DNA of 64,000 bases from Brachynemurus nebulosus (GCA_035578155.1 JAPWDM010000008.1:7185847-7249846); one strand, 5' to 3'; positions 23,705-35,223 are shown, counted from the first letter of the stretch. Numbers and translations are program-made. The notes: generated from the letters alone by a model not told the origin.

Positions 23705-23840
23705 TTAAATTACTATTTTCGATTTGTTTATATTTACTGTCAGGCGATTTTTTATGCAATATTCCGATAGCATCTCAACTTTATCTTGTACATCATTAAA
23801 ATATGTTCCAAACATGACAAGGTCGTCTGGTGAGATTACT
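23705..23840 (-). pseudogene. LINE reverse-transcriptase fragment
   Basis: A minus-strand frame reads SPDDLVMFG, then a VQDKVEMLSEYC-type helix, then LTVNINKSKIVI and a stop. This is the order of the catalytic palm of non-LTR retrotransposon reverse transcriptases: an x-DD-L-v-x-F box, a spacer, then L-x-V-N-x-x-K-S/T-K. The usual Tyr-Ala before the DD pair is replaced by Ser-Pro, and no other RT motif is nearby, so this is a short inactive remnant. Confidence 0.65.
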
Positions 23841-23911
23841 GGAAAATAAACTAAGGTTATAATATTTTTAAAATACATCTTTTTCAGACGTATTGTTAAA
23901 ATACATACCAT

Positions 23912-24600
23912 ACATACTTGAAAATTTTTATATTAAAAATATTTTTTTGTTTTTCTTTACTCTTTTTAAAAAAAAAAAAGAGTTTAAAAATTTAACAATT
24001 TAAATTTAAAAAAGACCTGTCATATTATGACAGTTCTACGATCGTATCCAGATCCCATCTATAATTTACTTTCCAGATTTTTAATAATGACATTTTCACA
24101 TGTACCAGATTTTGACTTCTTTAATATGGTGTACAATTAAATATTACAAAAACATTTGTAATTTGATAACTAGATTAATAAATATTAAGTTGAATATTTG
24201 AGGAAAAACTACAAATTATTTTGATAATTAATGTATTTAATTAATAAATTTTCTGTCACTGTAAGAAGCTAATGTGAATATACCATTACAATTTATTTCC
24301 TATTTTTTTTAGTATAAATTCAAAATAAATCGTATGTTTTGCGTTCGGTTAGACAAACCTTACCACGGATTTTGAAAATTAAAACTTAAAAATGCAATTT
24401 CTCAAAAATTTGCAATAAAATAATGAAAATTTTAGCATAATTGGTAGTTTGAAGTAATAAACTAATTTTTAAGAAACATCTCAACATATGTTCCCATTTG
24501 AAAAAAAAAATTTTTTTCTATTCCAAAAAAACCGTGAGTCCTAGAAGTCTGGAACAATTTTTCGTGAATGGCCCCCTCTATTTTGAATATTTTTTGTATA
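23912..24600. other. AT-rich gap without recognised feature
   Basis: Only low-complexity A/T runs and a short hairpin near 23960-23985 (ctcttttt with its complement). No gene is supported. Confidence 0.5.
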
Positions 24601-24666
24601 AACTTTTTTTCGATTAGATGCATATTTTAGGAATAAATCGAATGGCAACTCCTGAAAAACTCATAT

Positions 24667-24668
<2 letters not shown>
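24601..24668. mobile_element. One end of the GTGAG(T)n MITE
   Basis: Contains atggcaactcctgaaaaact followed by catatgg, the terminal block of the MITE at 10839-11855, ending in a (TA)n tract. Confidence 0.65.

Positions 24669-24754
<86 letters not shown>
24669..24754. repeat. (TA)n microsatellite
   Basis: About 43 TA units between a GTGAG-type MITE end and the right half of another MITE. Confidence 0.95.
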
Positions 24755-24756
<2 letters not shown>

Positions 24757-25033
24757 CTAATAGAAATATTCAAAAGAAAACACAATTTCACCTCACCGAT
24801 GAAAATTACCAAAATCGACATATCTAGCAACAAAATGTTACGTCACATTCAAGAAATGGCGCGTTTTCACTAATTTGAATATTTGTTGAAAAATGGCGAT
24901 TTTCAAAATAAAATTTTTAAACAGTTATCAATTTTTTTTTATGTTTCATCAACAAAAATGGACATATGTAATGATAATGTATAGAATTATTTAACATTTG
25001 ACACAAATTTTAAATACAGTCAAGTACCGTATT
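24755..25033. repeat. Right half of the MITE seen complete at 47837-48406
   Basis: Shares aagctaatagaaatatt and ends acagtcaagtaccgtatt, as the 48.4-kb copy does. It stops about 17 bp before the stop codon of B1, so it may supply the B1 3' end. Confidence 0.75.
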
Positions 25034-25049
25034 AATAATAATTTATTTC

Positions 25050-26069
25050 TCAAAAATGTAAAGTTTTTTTGATATGTTTCTTTAAACTGACTGACACAGA
25101 AAATGTTTTCAAACATGTATCACACTTGAATGGCTTTTCTCTTGTATGTATTCTTTCATGTAATTTTAAATTGCCCAACTGAGAAAATGTTTTAAAACAC
25201 GTACCACATTTGTATGTTTTTTCTCTTGTATGTATTCTTTCATGTCTTTTCAAATTGTTTGAGCGAGAAAATGTTTTGAAACATGTATTGCATTTGAATG
25301 GTTTTTTTCCGGTATGCATTATTTCATGTTTTTTTAAATTACCTGAAGAAGAAAATGTTTTAAAACATGTAGTGCACTTGAATGGTTTGTCTCCTGTATG
25401 TGTTTTATTATGTTCGCTCAAACTGTTTGACTGAGAAAATGTTTTAAAACATGTATTGCATCTGAATGGTTTCTCACCGGTATGTACTTTTTCATGTCGT
25501 ATCAAATTGCCCCCGTGAGCAAATGTTTTAAAACATGTATCACATTTGAATGGTTTCTCTCCTGTATGTGTTCTTTTATGTGTTATCAAATTGCCCAACT
25601 GAGAAAATGTTTTAAAACATGTATCACATTTGAATGGTTTTTCATTTTTATGTATTCTTTCATGTCTTTTCAACATACTTGACCGAGAAAATGTTTTAAA
25701 ACATATATCACATTTGAATGGTTTTTCACCTGTATGATGTATTCTGTCATGTGTTTGTTCAGTGGCCCAATGTGTGTTAGATATTCCCGAATTTTCACAA
25801 TTTTCGCCGGATAAATCACTATTCTCGGTTACCACATCGTCTGTATCATCTTCTAATTTAATTTCGGTATGTAAACTTTCCAAATTTAATAAATCACCTG
25901 CATTGTTTGCTTCCAATTCCAATTTTATTCTATTTTCATAAGGTAAAGGATCGGTTAGTACTGTTTTTGCTGTATTTAAAAGTGAACTGTCTGCATTCTT
26001 TAAATTTTTAGCCTCTTTTATTCGAACAGTAAATGTTTGACTCACTGATGTAGATGCTTTATTTTCCAT
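25050..26069 (-). CDS. ZNF gene B1 (single coding exon, 8 C2H2 fingers)
   Basis: Family B zinc-finger protein of 339 residues, probably a nuclear DNA-binding regulator. The start is the ATG at 26069, beginning [15 protein letters not shown]; it is conserved in B2 and in a cognate form in B3 to B5, and the longer upstream frame has no ATG. Residues 1 to about 125 form an acidic leader with RIKEAK, EIKLEDD and KLELE stretches (sumoylation-type sites), ending near SNTHWATEQ. Eight C2H2 fingers follow with TGEKPFKC linkers. The last has an enlarged His-His spacing (HIKKTLH). All zinc ligands are present. No intron is needed in the coding part. Opposite-strand open frames (25210-25682) are antisense shadows. 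Confidence 0.92.
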   Translation of the reverse strand: MENKASTSVSQTFTVRIKEAKNLKNADSSLLNTAKTVLTDPLPYENRIKLELEANNAGDLLNLESLHTEIKLEDDTDDVVTENSDLSGENCENSGISNTHWATEQTHDRIHHTGEKPFKCDICFKTFSRSSMLKRHERIHKNEKPFKCDTCFKTFSQLGNLITHKRTHTGEKPFKCDTCFKTFAHGGNLIRHEKVHTGEKPFRCNTCFKTFSQSNSLSEHNKTHTGDKPFKCTTCFKTFSSSGNLKKHEIMHTGKKPFKCNTCFKTFSRSNNLKRHERIHTREKTYKCGTCFKTFSQLGNLKLHERIHTREKPFKCDTCLKTFSVSVSLKKHIKKTLHF

Positions 26070-26460
26070 TTTCGACGAAAATGTGATTGTGTTCAAGGTC
26101 TCGAAAAAAATGTCAAGTGGGTGACACTGATGACAAGTTTTTATTGCACGCCAATCCAATTTTAAGTGTTATTATGTTCATAAAAGGGGCATAAATTTCT
26201 TTAATACAATTCGTTTTTATACGGAAATCAGTAGAGTAAAATTTTTTTGTCTTTTTCATACACCTTTTTACTACTCTTAAAAATCAGTTTTTGAATTTTG
26301 ATCAAGACGAAAGAAGTGCTTAAAATGCTTTATTCACCAACCATGAACCAGGTTGACAAAATGCGACGGATGTGACGTCTATAACGCCTATAACGTTATC
26401 AGCGACAACGACGTTAGTTAGAGGTTGCACCGTTACAAACCAGAGGGCTCTGATAAAAAC
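26070..26460 (-). promoter_or_regulatory. Conserved 5' flank of B1
   Basis: About 390 bp upstream of the B1 ATG are recognisably shared with the flanks of B2 (30372-30760), B4 (44438-44720) and B5 (52631-53000), including a cataaaaggggca-like box near 26180 and gttacaaaccagagggc near 26433. It likely contains the promoter and 5' untranslated leader. No TATA box is assigned. Confidence 0.5.
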
Positions 26461-26477
26461 AAATGAATGCACCTTTC

Positions 26478-27830
26478 TTCCACCATTTACATATTTTATA
26501 TAATACCCACTCTCCTTTTTAAATAATTAAATTTGTAAACATATTCATTTACCAAGATCTAAATTATCTTTTTTACCTATAATGCAGTCCAATTTATTAA
26601 ATTTGTTAGGATAGTGATTTTAAATTTGCCTCCTCTTTGAAAATTTTTATAATAGTAAGTTGGTACTACCTGACAGTAATTGAGTGGTTTGGTAGATGAC
26701 GTAGATGGCGTAGATCGTGTAGATGGCTTAGTTTTGTTTATAAATAAAAAATTCGTCAAATGCGTGTTTTTGACACGCACTAAGTAATGTCATCTTAGTG
26801 AGTGTTAATTTATGATTTTTTGTTAACTCTATAGTTGTTAACTCTACAGCTCCCTTGCTTTTATTCAATATGGATATATAACTCAATAACTATTCAGTCA
26901 CCCAACCATATTAATATATCATCTTCGATGACATAAAAATGAAAAACACTCTAGAAAGTGAAGAAAATAAAAACGTTTATTTTTGTACTGTGTAAAAATA
27001 ATTATTTATTTAAAATAAAGTTATATAAAAGTTAATATAATTGAAACGTTTAATTTAAGAAGACCAAATTCTAACAAAATTAACTATTTTATCAAAATAA
27101 TGCAGGACGTTCCTTAACTTGTTGTACTGGGACTTTTTAGTTCGAGTATAAAATTCTGTATAATTTAATGATCAAATAAATAAAAATACAAAACAATAAA
27201 CATATTAATACTTTTTATCTTCAAAATACATAATTATTATCATTAAATACAAATAATTCAAAATTAATTATTAAAATGTCAAACTTATGAATGGATTTTT
27301 ATTTTCTTCCGCTTCTCCCACTTACATATATAACAAGCGATTTAACCATTCTTCTTTTCAAATAATTCTATTTGTAAAAGGATTTATTTACCAAAACCTT
27401 TATTAGCTTTTATATCTATAATGAACTCCAATTTATTACTATTTTTTAACAAATTTCCCGCCAAAAACATGTTACAATGTTCTTATCTTTATATTAGAAT
27501 ATTATTTCATACTGGGGGGCTCTTTTCTACTTCATATATAATTTCTTTGTCAAATTTTCCACAAAATCCCAAATCCGACGATATTTTGAGTAAAATTTTA
27601 CTTTACATACATTTATGTTGTATATCAGTGCATCACAGTATGAATATGACACATAACCACACTAATCAAGAAAACCGGTTGCTGAATTACGTGAATTACG
27701 CAAGTGCGCGTGTTGTCATATTTTTATACGAGTTACAAAAATGAAGTTTGTTTTTTGTCAGCAAAAAAAATGCAACTGCGTGTTTTTAGCAGCGGAGAAA
27801 CGTTGTGCGCGCTTAACCTACGGTCAATTT
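26478..27830. mobile_element. Copy of the GGCTAAGCGCGC-type Harbinger-like family
   Basis: Long stretches match 31455-32713 in reverse complement and 33810-34150 directly, including catgttacaatgttcttatc and ttacgcaagtgcgcgtgttg. Near 27800-27825 it ends with a gtgcgcgcttaacc block like the terminal repeat of the 31.4-kb copy. Frames at 27421-27892 are therefore repeat-derived. The left boundary is uncertain. Confidence 0.6.
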
Positions 27831-27867
27831 TTGGTTTGTCAACCATAATGGAATATGGTATATTTAT

Positions 27868-28276
27868 GGGTCATACACAATCAATGAAATAAGGAATAAG
27901 GAATAAGAAGTATGCCATCTAGTGACGTTGAACGGAACTTTAATGAAATAAGAAATAAGAAATAAGGAGTATGCCATCTAGTGACGTTGAATGAAACTTT
28001 AAAACTTAATTGCTCATGGGTAAATGTATTTAGGTATTTTTGTACATCAGAATTCATGAAAAAGTAACGTTCGTGATGACTTTTTTGTCACTTAGTGAAA
28101 AAAATCACGATTTTTGACGTAAAAAAATACCTACATATTTATATCTATGACCAGTTACGTTAGAGTTCCATTCAACATCACCAGATGGCATACTCCTTAC
28201 TTCTTATTTCATTAAAGTTCCATTCAACGTCACTAGATGGCATACTTCTTATTCCTTATTTCATTGTGTATGACCC
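27868..28276. mobile_element. Fold-back element with duplicated unit in each arm
   Basis: Ends gggtcatacacaat and attgtgtatgacccc. Each arm holds two tandem ~60-bp units with agtatgccatctagtgacgt (or its complement), so there are four related units, two per orientation. The centre contains a small fttttttgtcact-like hairpin region. No coding region. Confidence 0.75.
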
Positions 28277-29049
28277 CTTATACTTTGTACACAGTCATGT
28301 ATAGACCACATACATATATTATACAAGTACAGATTTGTGTACATACAATGACAGGTTTATGTAGTAATGTGTAGCGTGTACCATATTGGTTTGGTCTGGG
28401 CACCAATCTTACGTCATCTTTTGGCGACACTGGTTAACCCGTATGCGAAAGCAAACTTTGTATCTATGTATTGGGAATCGTAAAACTTGGATACGCAAAC
28501 TAGTGGTAAAAAAAATAATTACTGCCAGTAGACAAGGTTTTGTTTATTAGATTTCGACAATTCACAAAATTTATGTTATTTAATTTACAAAATACAAATT
28601 GGCATATTTTTGAATGTCGTTCTAATTTTTTCAAAATAATTTACTGCTTTCAAATAAACACGGATATTTTCAAATTGCTACTATTTTTTAAAGTGTCAAT
28701 TTCTGCCACCTGATAACGAATGAAGAAACTACTGCCAGTAGGCTAAATATTAAACCACGCCTTCATTTGATTGCCCAATATATTCACTGGTACAAGTGCC
28801 GCCATCTGTGGCAATTATTTATTTCCACGGTTACCATTATTTATATTCGTTAATGAGCCCGGAAAAATGTATATTATAGATGTCGTTGCTATCACGAGCC
28901 CAGCCTATAGATTATATGTTAAATCAAAGACAGAGCCTACTTTTTTATTATATTAAGTCGTGGGAAATAATTTCCCACGGCTATTTCCGCATTGTGTGGG
29001 CAATTGTTAATTTTTACATATAGTTAGCCGTGCGCAAAATGTTACTTTT
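28277..29049. other. Repeat mosaic 3' of B2
   Basis: 28470-28535 (cgtaaaacttggatacgcaa) recurs inverted at 58376-58445. 28780-28815 (attcactggtacaagtgccg) is the empty version of a block that carries different hAT insertions at 30846 and 42411. 28805-28900 repeats 19860-19935. No host gene. Confidence 0.65.
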
Positions 29050-30371
29050 AATAGTAGGAGTAGAAAAAATCTTTTAAAACATGTATTGCATTTGAACGGT
29101 TTTTCTCAGAAATGTATTTTTTCATGTCGTATCATACTGCCTAACTGAGAAAATGTTTTCAAGCATGTATTGCACTTGAATAGTTTTTCGCCTGTGTGTA
29201 TTCTTTTATGTGTTATCAAACTATTTGATTGGGAAAATGTTTTCAAACATATATTACACTTAAATGGTTTTTCTTGTGTATGTGTTCTTTCATGTAATTT
29301 CAAATTGCTTGACTGAGAAAATGTTTTCAAACATACATTACATTTGAATGGTTTTGCTCCTGTATGTGTTCTTTCATGTTTCTTTAAATCACCTGGGTTA
29401 GAAAATTTTTTTAAACATGTGTCACATTTGAATGGTTTTTCACCTGTATGTACTCTTTCATGTAATTTCAAAGTGCCCGACTGAGAAAATCTTTTAAAAC
29501 ATGTATTGCATTTGAACGGTTTTTCAATTTTATGTATTCTTTCATGTCACTTTAAAATACCTGATTGAGAAAATGTTTTAAAACATGTTTCACATTTGAA
29601 TAATTTCTTTCCTGTATGTATTCTTTCATGTAATTTCAAAGTGCCCGAATGAGAAAATCGTTTATCACATGTATTGCATTTAAATGGTTTTTCTCCTGTA
29701 TGTACTCTTTTATGATTGTTCAAGTTATTTGAGTGAGAAAACGTTTTCAAACACGTACCACATTTGTATGGTTTTTCTCCTGTATGTGTTCTTTCATGTA
29801 CTTTTAAACTGCCCAACTGAGAAAATGTTTTAAAACACGTACCACATTTGAATGGTTTCTCTCCTGTATGTGTTCTTTTATGTGTTATCAAATTGCTCAA
29901 CTGAGAAAATGATTTAAGACATGTATTACACTTGAATGGTTTTTCTCTTGTATGTATTCTTTCATGTGTTTTCAAATGGCCTGACTGAGAAAATGTTTTA
30001 AAACATATATCACATTTAAATGCTCTCTCTCTGGTACGATGTATTCTGTCATGTGTTTGTTCAGTGGCCCAATGTGTTTTAGATATTCCCGAATTTTCAC
30101 AATTTTCGCCAGATAAATCACTATTCTCGGTTACCACATCGTCTGTATCATCTTCTAGTTTAATTTCGGTATGTAAACTTTCCAAATTTAATAAATAACC
30201 TGCATTGTTTGCTTCCAATTCCAATTTTATTTTATTTTCATAAGGTAAAAGATCGGTTAGTCCTGTTTTTGTTGTAATTAAAAATGAATTGTCTGCATTC
30301 TGTAAATTTTCTTCCTCTTTTATTTGAACAGTAAATGTTTGACTCACTGATGTAGATGCTTTATTTTCCAT
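29050..30371 (-). pseudogene. ZNF gene B2 (family B, nonsense-interrupted)
   Basis: Family B zinc-finger gene, closely related to B1, starting at the ATG at 30371 ([15 protein letters not shown]). The first part encodes the acidic leader and then seven fingers (the first linker is degenerate: RTRERAFKC), and the frame stops with TGA at 29549-29547 inside a finger helix, where paralogs have LKRHERIH. The stop most simply arose from CGA to TGA. The same frame then continues through five more good fingers to about 29109, has a second TGA in the next linker, and loses homology near 29065 inside a final finger. It could still make a shorter seven-finger protein, but the pattern fits a decaying copy or a recent null allele. 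Confidence 0.85.
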
Positions 30372-30760
30372 TTTCGACGAAAATGTGATTGTGTTCAAGG
30401 TCTCCAAAAAAATGTCAAGTCGGTGACACTGGTGACAGGTTTTTATTGCACCCCAATCCTATTTTTTTAACGGTGTTGTTGTGTCCATAAAAGGGGCACA
30501 AATTTCTTTGATACAAATTTAAAAGTACACTTTTCGTTTTTACACTTAAATCAGCAGAGTAATACTTTTGTCTATTCTTTAACTCTTAAAAATCAGTTCT
30601 TGATCAATAAGAAAGAAATGCTTGAAATGCTTTTCACCCTTTTCACCAATCACGTTGACAAAATGTGACGTTCGCCAGGATACTTTTGTTAGCCCATAAC
30701 GTTAGCGACGTTATTAAGGCTTGTACCGTTACAAACCAGAGGGCACTGGTAAAAATAAAT
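30372..30760 (-). promoter_or_regulatory. Conserved 5' flank of B2
   Basis: Closely similar to the B1 flank (26070-26460), including ccataaaaggggcacaaatt and the gttacaaaccagagggc block near 30730. This suggests the promoter was copied with the gene. Confidence 0.5.
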
Positions 30761-30853
30761 TAACTTTTAAATGATTAAGACCAGTTAACTCGTCCTGCAA
30801 TATGGCGGCTCACAATGCTGTCATATGTATATATTCACTCATTTCACTGGTAC

Positions 30854-32910
30854 TAGGGATGTCGTTTTTTAATCGATAAATCGAGAAATCGATTAATCGG
30901 AAGTATGAAAACCGATTTTTAATCGATTATTGATTTTGAGATCGATTCACACATCGATTTTTATTTTATGGAAATCGCGAAACGATTTTTTTTTTTAAAA
31001 CATAAATTGCTTTTTTATTTTATACGTTGCTATTTATTTATTAATTTAAATTTAAATCTATTATCGGTACAACGATTACTAAATTTTAAGCATCACACGC
31101 ATCAAATGAATATAATCAAATCTCTATGCATCAAATCAAGTTGTCAAAATTGACAAATTGACAACTGTACCATGTACAAAACAAAGTTTAAGCGGGAAAT
31201 TTAAAAAAAGAAATTATAATTCTTTTTTTATCCCTTAATCTATAAAAAAAAAACTTTGTATACAATTAAATAAAAAAAAACTTCTCAACATTTAGTACAA
31301 TTTAGATAATATTTATACAATTAGCATTTTTATATATGAAAATAAAAATTGTCAACTTTGCTGTGATTCATCTCTATACCATAGAATAAAATTCTAAAAA
31401 AATGTTGGTAATTAAGTATGTACAGTTGTACACGCTTAATATTTTTCTTCTTAAGGCTAAGCGCGCACTACGTTTTTCCGCCGCTGTTTTTTTTCAGCAA
31501 AAAAATGTGAAGCATTATACTCCATATAAGCGAACGCACTACGTTTTGTTTTCAGCGGCGGAAAAAAAATCGCAAAAAGTTACATTTTTTTTTGCTGAAA
31601 AAAAAACGCGTCACTTTTGTAACTCGTGTAAATATATGACAACACGCGCACTTGCGTAATTCAGCGAGCGGTTTTCTTGATTAGTGTGGTTATGAATCAT
31701 ATTATGATGCACTAATACGCAACAGAAATGTATGTAAAATAAAATTTTAGTCAAAATATCGCCAGATTTGGAATTTTATGGAAAATTTGACGAAAAAAAT
31801 TATATATGAAGTATGGGATAAAATTCTGATATAAAGGTAACGTTGTAATATGTTTTTGGCGAGAAGTTTGTTAAAAAATAGTAATAAATTGGACTGCATT
31901 ACAGATAAAAAAGGTAATTTAGGTTTTGGTAAATAAATCTTTATACAAATATAATTACTTGAAAAGAAGAGTGGTTAAATCCCTTGTTAAATATGTAAAT
32001 GGGAGAAGCGAGAGAAATGAGAATCCATTCATAAGTGTGACATTTTAATAATTAATTTTGTATTATTTGTATTTAATCATAATAATTATGTATTTTGAAA
32101 ATAAAACGTTTTAATATGTTTATTGTTTTGTATTTTTGTTTATTTAGTCATTAAATTATACCAAATTTTGCGTACAAAAAGTATTTTTGATTTTATGTTA
32201 CATTGCCATCGTAAAGCCCCAGTAAAAGAAGCTTAATGAACGTCCCGCATTTGATAAAATAGTTAATTTAATAAATTGGACTACAATATAGTTAAAAAAG
32301 ATAATTTAGATCTTGGTAAATGAATATTTTTACAAATTTAATTATTTAAAAAGAAGAGTGGGTATCATCTAAGATATGTAAATGATGGAAGAAAATAGAA
32401 ATCTCTTCACAAGTTTGACATATTTTGATAATTAATATTGAATCATTTTTATTTCTAATATTTTAAAAATAAAAAAGTATTAATATTAAAACATTCAAAA
32501 TTTTACATACTTTAAAATTATTTTTAATTTTATAACGTCATATTACTAATGTAAAGCACCAGTGCAACCAGCTTAACGAACGTACATTTAAAAATAATGT
32601 GTAAGTTCCGCCAATTCCGCTATTGAAAAAAAACGTAGTGCGCGATGATGACGCTTTTTCAGCTTTTGTGGAAAAACGCCGAGCGGAAAAAAAAACGTAG
32701 TGCGCGCTTAGCCTAAAAGACTTTGAAAGTTCATCTTTCTGAATTATAAATTTTTACTTAAAAATTACCGCCACTTTTGCAACAGCAAATTTGAATCGAT
32801 CTCTTGGAATCGATTTTGAATACAATCGATAATTTAAGTATTGATTCTTTTGTTGGCAATTACAAATCGATTCAAAAATCGATTTTTTTTTTTAAAAAAC
32901 GACATCCCTA
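30854..32910. mobile_element. hAT-like element with AATCGATT arms, perfect 8-bp TSD
   Basis: Ends tagggatgtcgtttttt and aaaaaacgacatccct(a) are inverted. The duplication actggtac is perfect at 30846-30853 and 32911-32918. Both arms (30870-30965 and 32790-32890) repeat AATCGATT words. A Harbinger-like element is nested inside (31455-32713). Small frames at 30968-31659 are not supported as genes. Confidence 0.88.
31455..32713. mobile_element. Harbinger-like element, TAA target duplication
   Basis: The ends ggctaagcgcgcactacgtt and the inverse are long imperfect inverted repeats continuing into a ccgc/aaaaaa block. TAA flanks it at 31452-31454 and 32714-32716. The 3-bp TWA-type duplication and GG start fit PIF/Harbinger. 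It is nested in the hAT-like element and carries no transposase. Related copies are at 26478-27830 and 33810-34150. Confidence 0.7.
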
Positions 32911-33145
32911 ACTGGTACAGGTGCCGCCATCTGTGACAATACCGTATAATTCTAAATAATTTTCAATTTTATCAACATAGTTTAGTATAATTTATCTTTT
33001 GTAAATTCCTAGCGTTCACTTTTTTAATGTTGGGATCTTTGATTTTTTTTTCTTTTTTTGTAGCCTTATCTATTGTACTTATCACTTGGCAGTAAATAGT
33101 CCGGCATTTTCAGACAAAAAATTTTACCATATGGCTTACTTAAAA
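32911..33145. repeat. Relic 3' flank of a family B gene (ghost copy)
   Basis: From the gtgccgccatctgtgacaat segment on, it matches the 3' flank of B4 (42738-42985), including catagtttagtataatttat and ccttatctattgtact. In B4 the zinc-finger stop codon follows at once; here no fingers follow. It therefore marks a lost or never-copied family B gene. Confidence 0.65.
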
Positions 33146-33809
33146 GTTAATGCACCTTAAATCACAGATGAGACAGATCAAGCCTACGTACCAAAAAGTG
33201 TGATTCGAAAGTTGCAATAAGTAGCAATTTATACTGCTGACTGGTTAGTCGTCCATCGACTCTTCAAGCGTACACTTGCATTGTTAAGTTGTGGCCACAG
33301 TGGTGGCTGTTCATTGTTACATTATTAGTAGCGGGTACATGCACAGGGTTGTTCGACTATACGTATGCAGTCCCGCCTCGGACCACCGCTGCATACATAC
33401 AGAGTATTAACACACACAAACATCCACCACCTTACACATACCAACATAAACTCTGAATACGTATATAACCTTCCACCTCCCTGCCAAGTCTGATGACGTA
33501 AAGTTCTGATTACAGTCGGGATGCTTACTTTTAAACAGTAGTTTGGCCCCTTGCCTTAAATATTTTTTCATGGTTTCCACCTTTAAAAATTAGGGAATAA
33601 AAACAATCAGTCACCAAGTGAGAAATTGATCGTGTTCCATTAGCAAAACACAAACGACACTGTGTACATAACACAGTGCATAGGGTAAAAGTAATGCCAA
33701 ACAAATTTTCGTGATTTTTGTACTTTCCACAAAAACCTAATTTTATTTTAAATTTTATTACAAAACTAACCTTTTATCTGCTTTTAATTAATTTATACAT
33801 GTAATTGAG
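33146..33809. other. Repeat-derived gap
   Basis: 33400-33545 resembles 38880-39025 (acgtatataacc and acagtagtttggc blocks shared), a degenerate dispersed repeat. No gene is seen. Confidence 0.5.
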
Positions 33810-34138
33810 AATCATAGAAACCATACCTTTTTTTTCTATCTGTAATGCTGTCTAATTTATTACTATTTTTTAACAAACTTCTCGCCAAAAACATGTTACA
33901 ATGTTCTTATCTTTATATTAGAATATTATCTCATACTGGGGGGCTCTTTTCTAGTTCAATTATAATTTTCTTCGTCAAATTTTCCATAAAATCCCAAATT
34001 CGACGATATTTTGAGTGAAATTTTACTTTATATACACTTCTCTTGTATGTCAGTGCATCACAATATGAGTATGACACATAACCACACTAATCAAGAAAAC
34101 CGCTTGCTGAATTACGCAAGTGCGCGTGTTGTCATATA
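33810..34138. mobile_element. Fragment of the Harbinger-like family
   Basis: Matches 27421-27710 closely, including catactggggggctcttttc and cacataaccacactaatcaa. Truncated on both sides. Confidence 0.7.
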
Positions 34139-34541
34139 CATGGTGGCCACATTACTGGAAAACCTGGAAATGTAAGGGATTTCGAAACTTTCTGGAAAAG
34201 TCAGGCAAAGGTCAGGGAATTTTACCAGAAGACTGGAAAAAATTTATTTTTATAATTTTGTTTATTTGGGGATAAAATTTCAATCAATTTTTCACTTGTT
34301 TTGAGACTAGATTTAAAAATTGACGCGGATTTTTTTTTGGGGGGTTTTGTTTTTTTAACTTGTCATTTACTTTTTTTAAGAAAAAGTGTTAAAAGTTGTT
34401 AAGAATTTTTTTTTTTTAGGTTTTTGGGATAAAGTAGGGGTGGCATTTTTCACAAAATAGTCAGGGAATTTTTTAATAAAACTTCTGGAAAACCTGGAAA
34501 AGTCAGGGAATTTGATTTTTAAAAATCTGTGGCCACCATGT
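34139..34541. mobile_element. CTGGAAAACCTGGAAA-type element
   Basis: The ends catggtggccacat and tgtggccaccatg are inverted. Inside, ctggaaaacctggaaa and gtcagggaatttt motifs recur at both sides. No coding sequence. Confidence 0.6.
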
Positions 34542-34544
34542 ATA

Positions 34545-34720
34545 AATAGTTATTTGTGTATTAAGAGCGCAAAATGGTGGTTTGCCGCTCAATTGAGAAT
34601 GTTGACGCGCGACGCCGCCAGGCGGAGCGCGTTAATCTCATGAGAACGTCATTTAGTCATTTTATGCTCGAATTACACACAAAATTTTTGCTAAAATCTT
34701 ATAAAAATTTTTTTTATTTA
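34545..34720. repeat. Dispersed repeat (inverted copy at 49837-49995)
   Basis: Contains agttatttgtgtattaagag and gaattacacacaaaattttt, both found in reverse complement at 49.85-49.99 kb. Confidence 0.75.
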
Positions 34721-35223
34721 AAAGATACTTGAAAAGATAATAATGGACGTTAATATTTACTTTAATATTATAATTTTTGCTGCTTCAGAAATATCTGGAG
34801 GTGTACTTGAGACATCGCTGTCACTATTACATATTTCCATCATATATGTATGTACATATATTTTTAAATTTTTTATTTTAATTATCTATTAATTATAGTT
34901 ATTTTTTATTTTTAATTAATATTTTGCAGTTATTTTGAAATTTAATAAAATTAATATTTCACTTGATTACGATAAACATAATAATTTTAGAATCTGCTTA
35001 TTTATTTGTTACCATAGAAAATATAAACAACGCCTACCCAATTTGTAATTAAATATACGTTGTGAGCGAGCGACAAAGTATTACAGTAGCCGTCCAAGTT
35101 AGTCACTTCCGAGATAGTCACCCTTCGAGTGAAATAGACATACACATACGTCATCCACATACTATGTTTGCTCTTGTCTATACGCACATATGCGTCACCT
35201 GTAATACTTACTTAATATTGAAT
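34721..35223. other. AT-rich gap without recognised gene
   Basis: Overlapping small frames at 35002-35286 occur on both strands with no domain. Nothing is supported. Confidence 0.4.

Noticed and set aside
25210..25682. Plus-strand open frames with repeated CFKTCITFEWF-like text opposite B1 (similar frames opposite A2, B4 and B5)
   Set aside because: Exact antisense of C2H2 finger repeats; the periodicity follows the 84-nt finger unit, and no independent start context or conservation is seen.
27421..27892. Open frames of about 100 and 60 codons
   Set aside because: They lie inside a Harbinger-like repeat with copies at 31.5 and 33.8 kb that do not preserve the frames.
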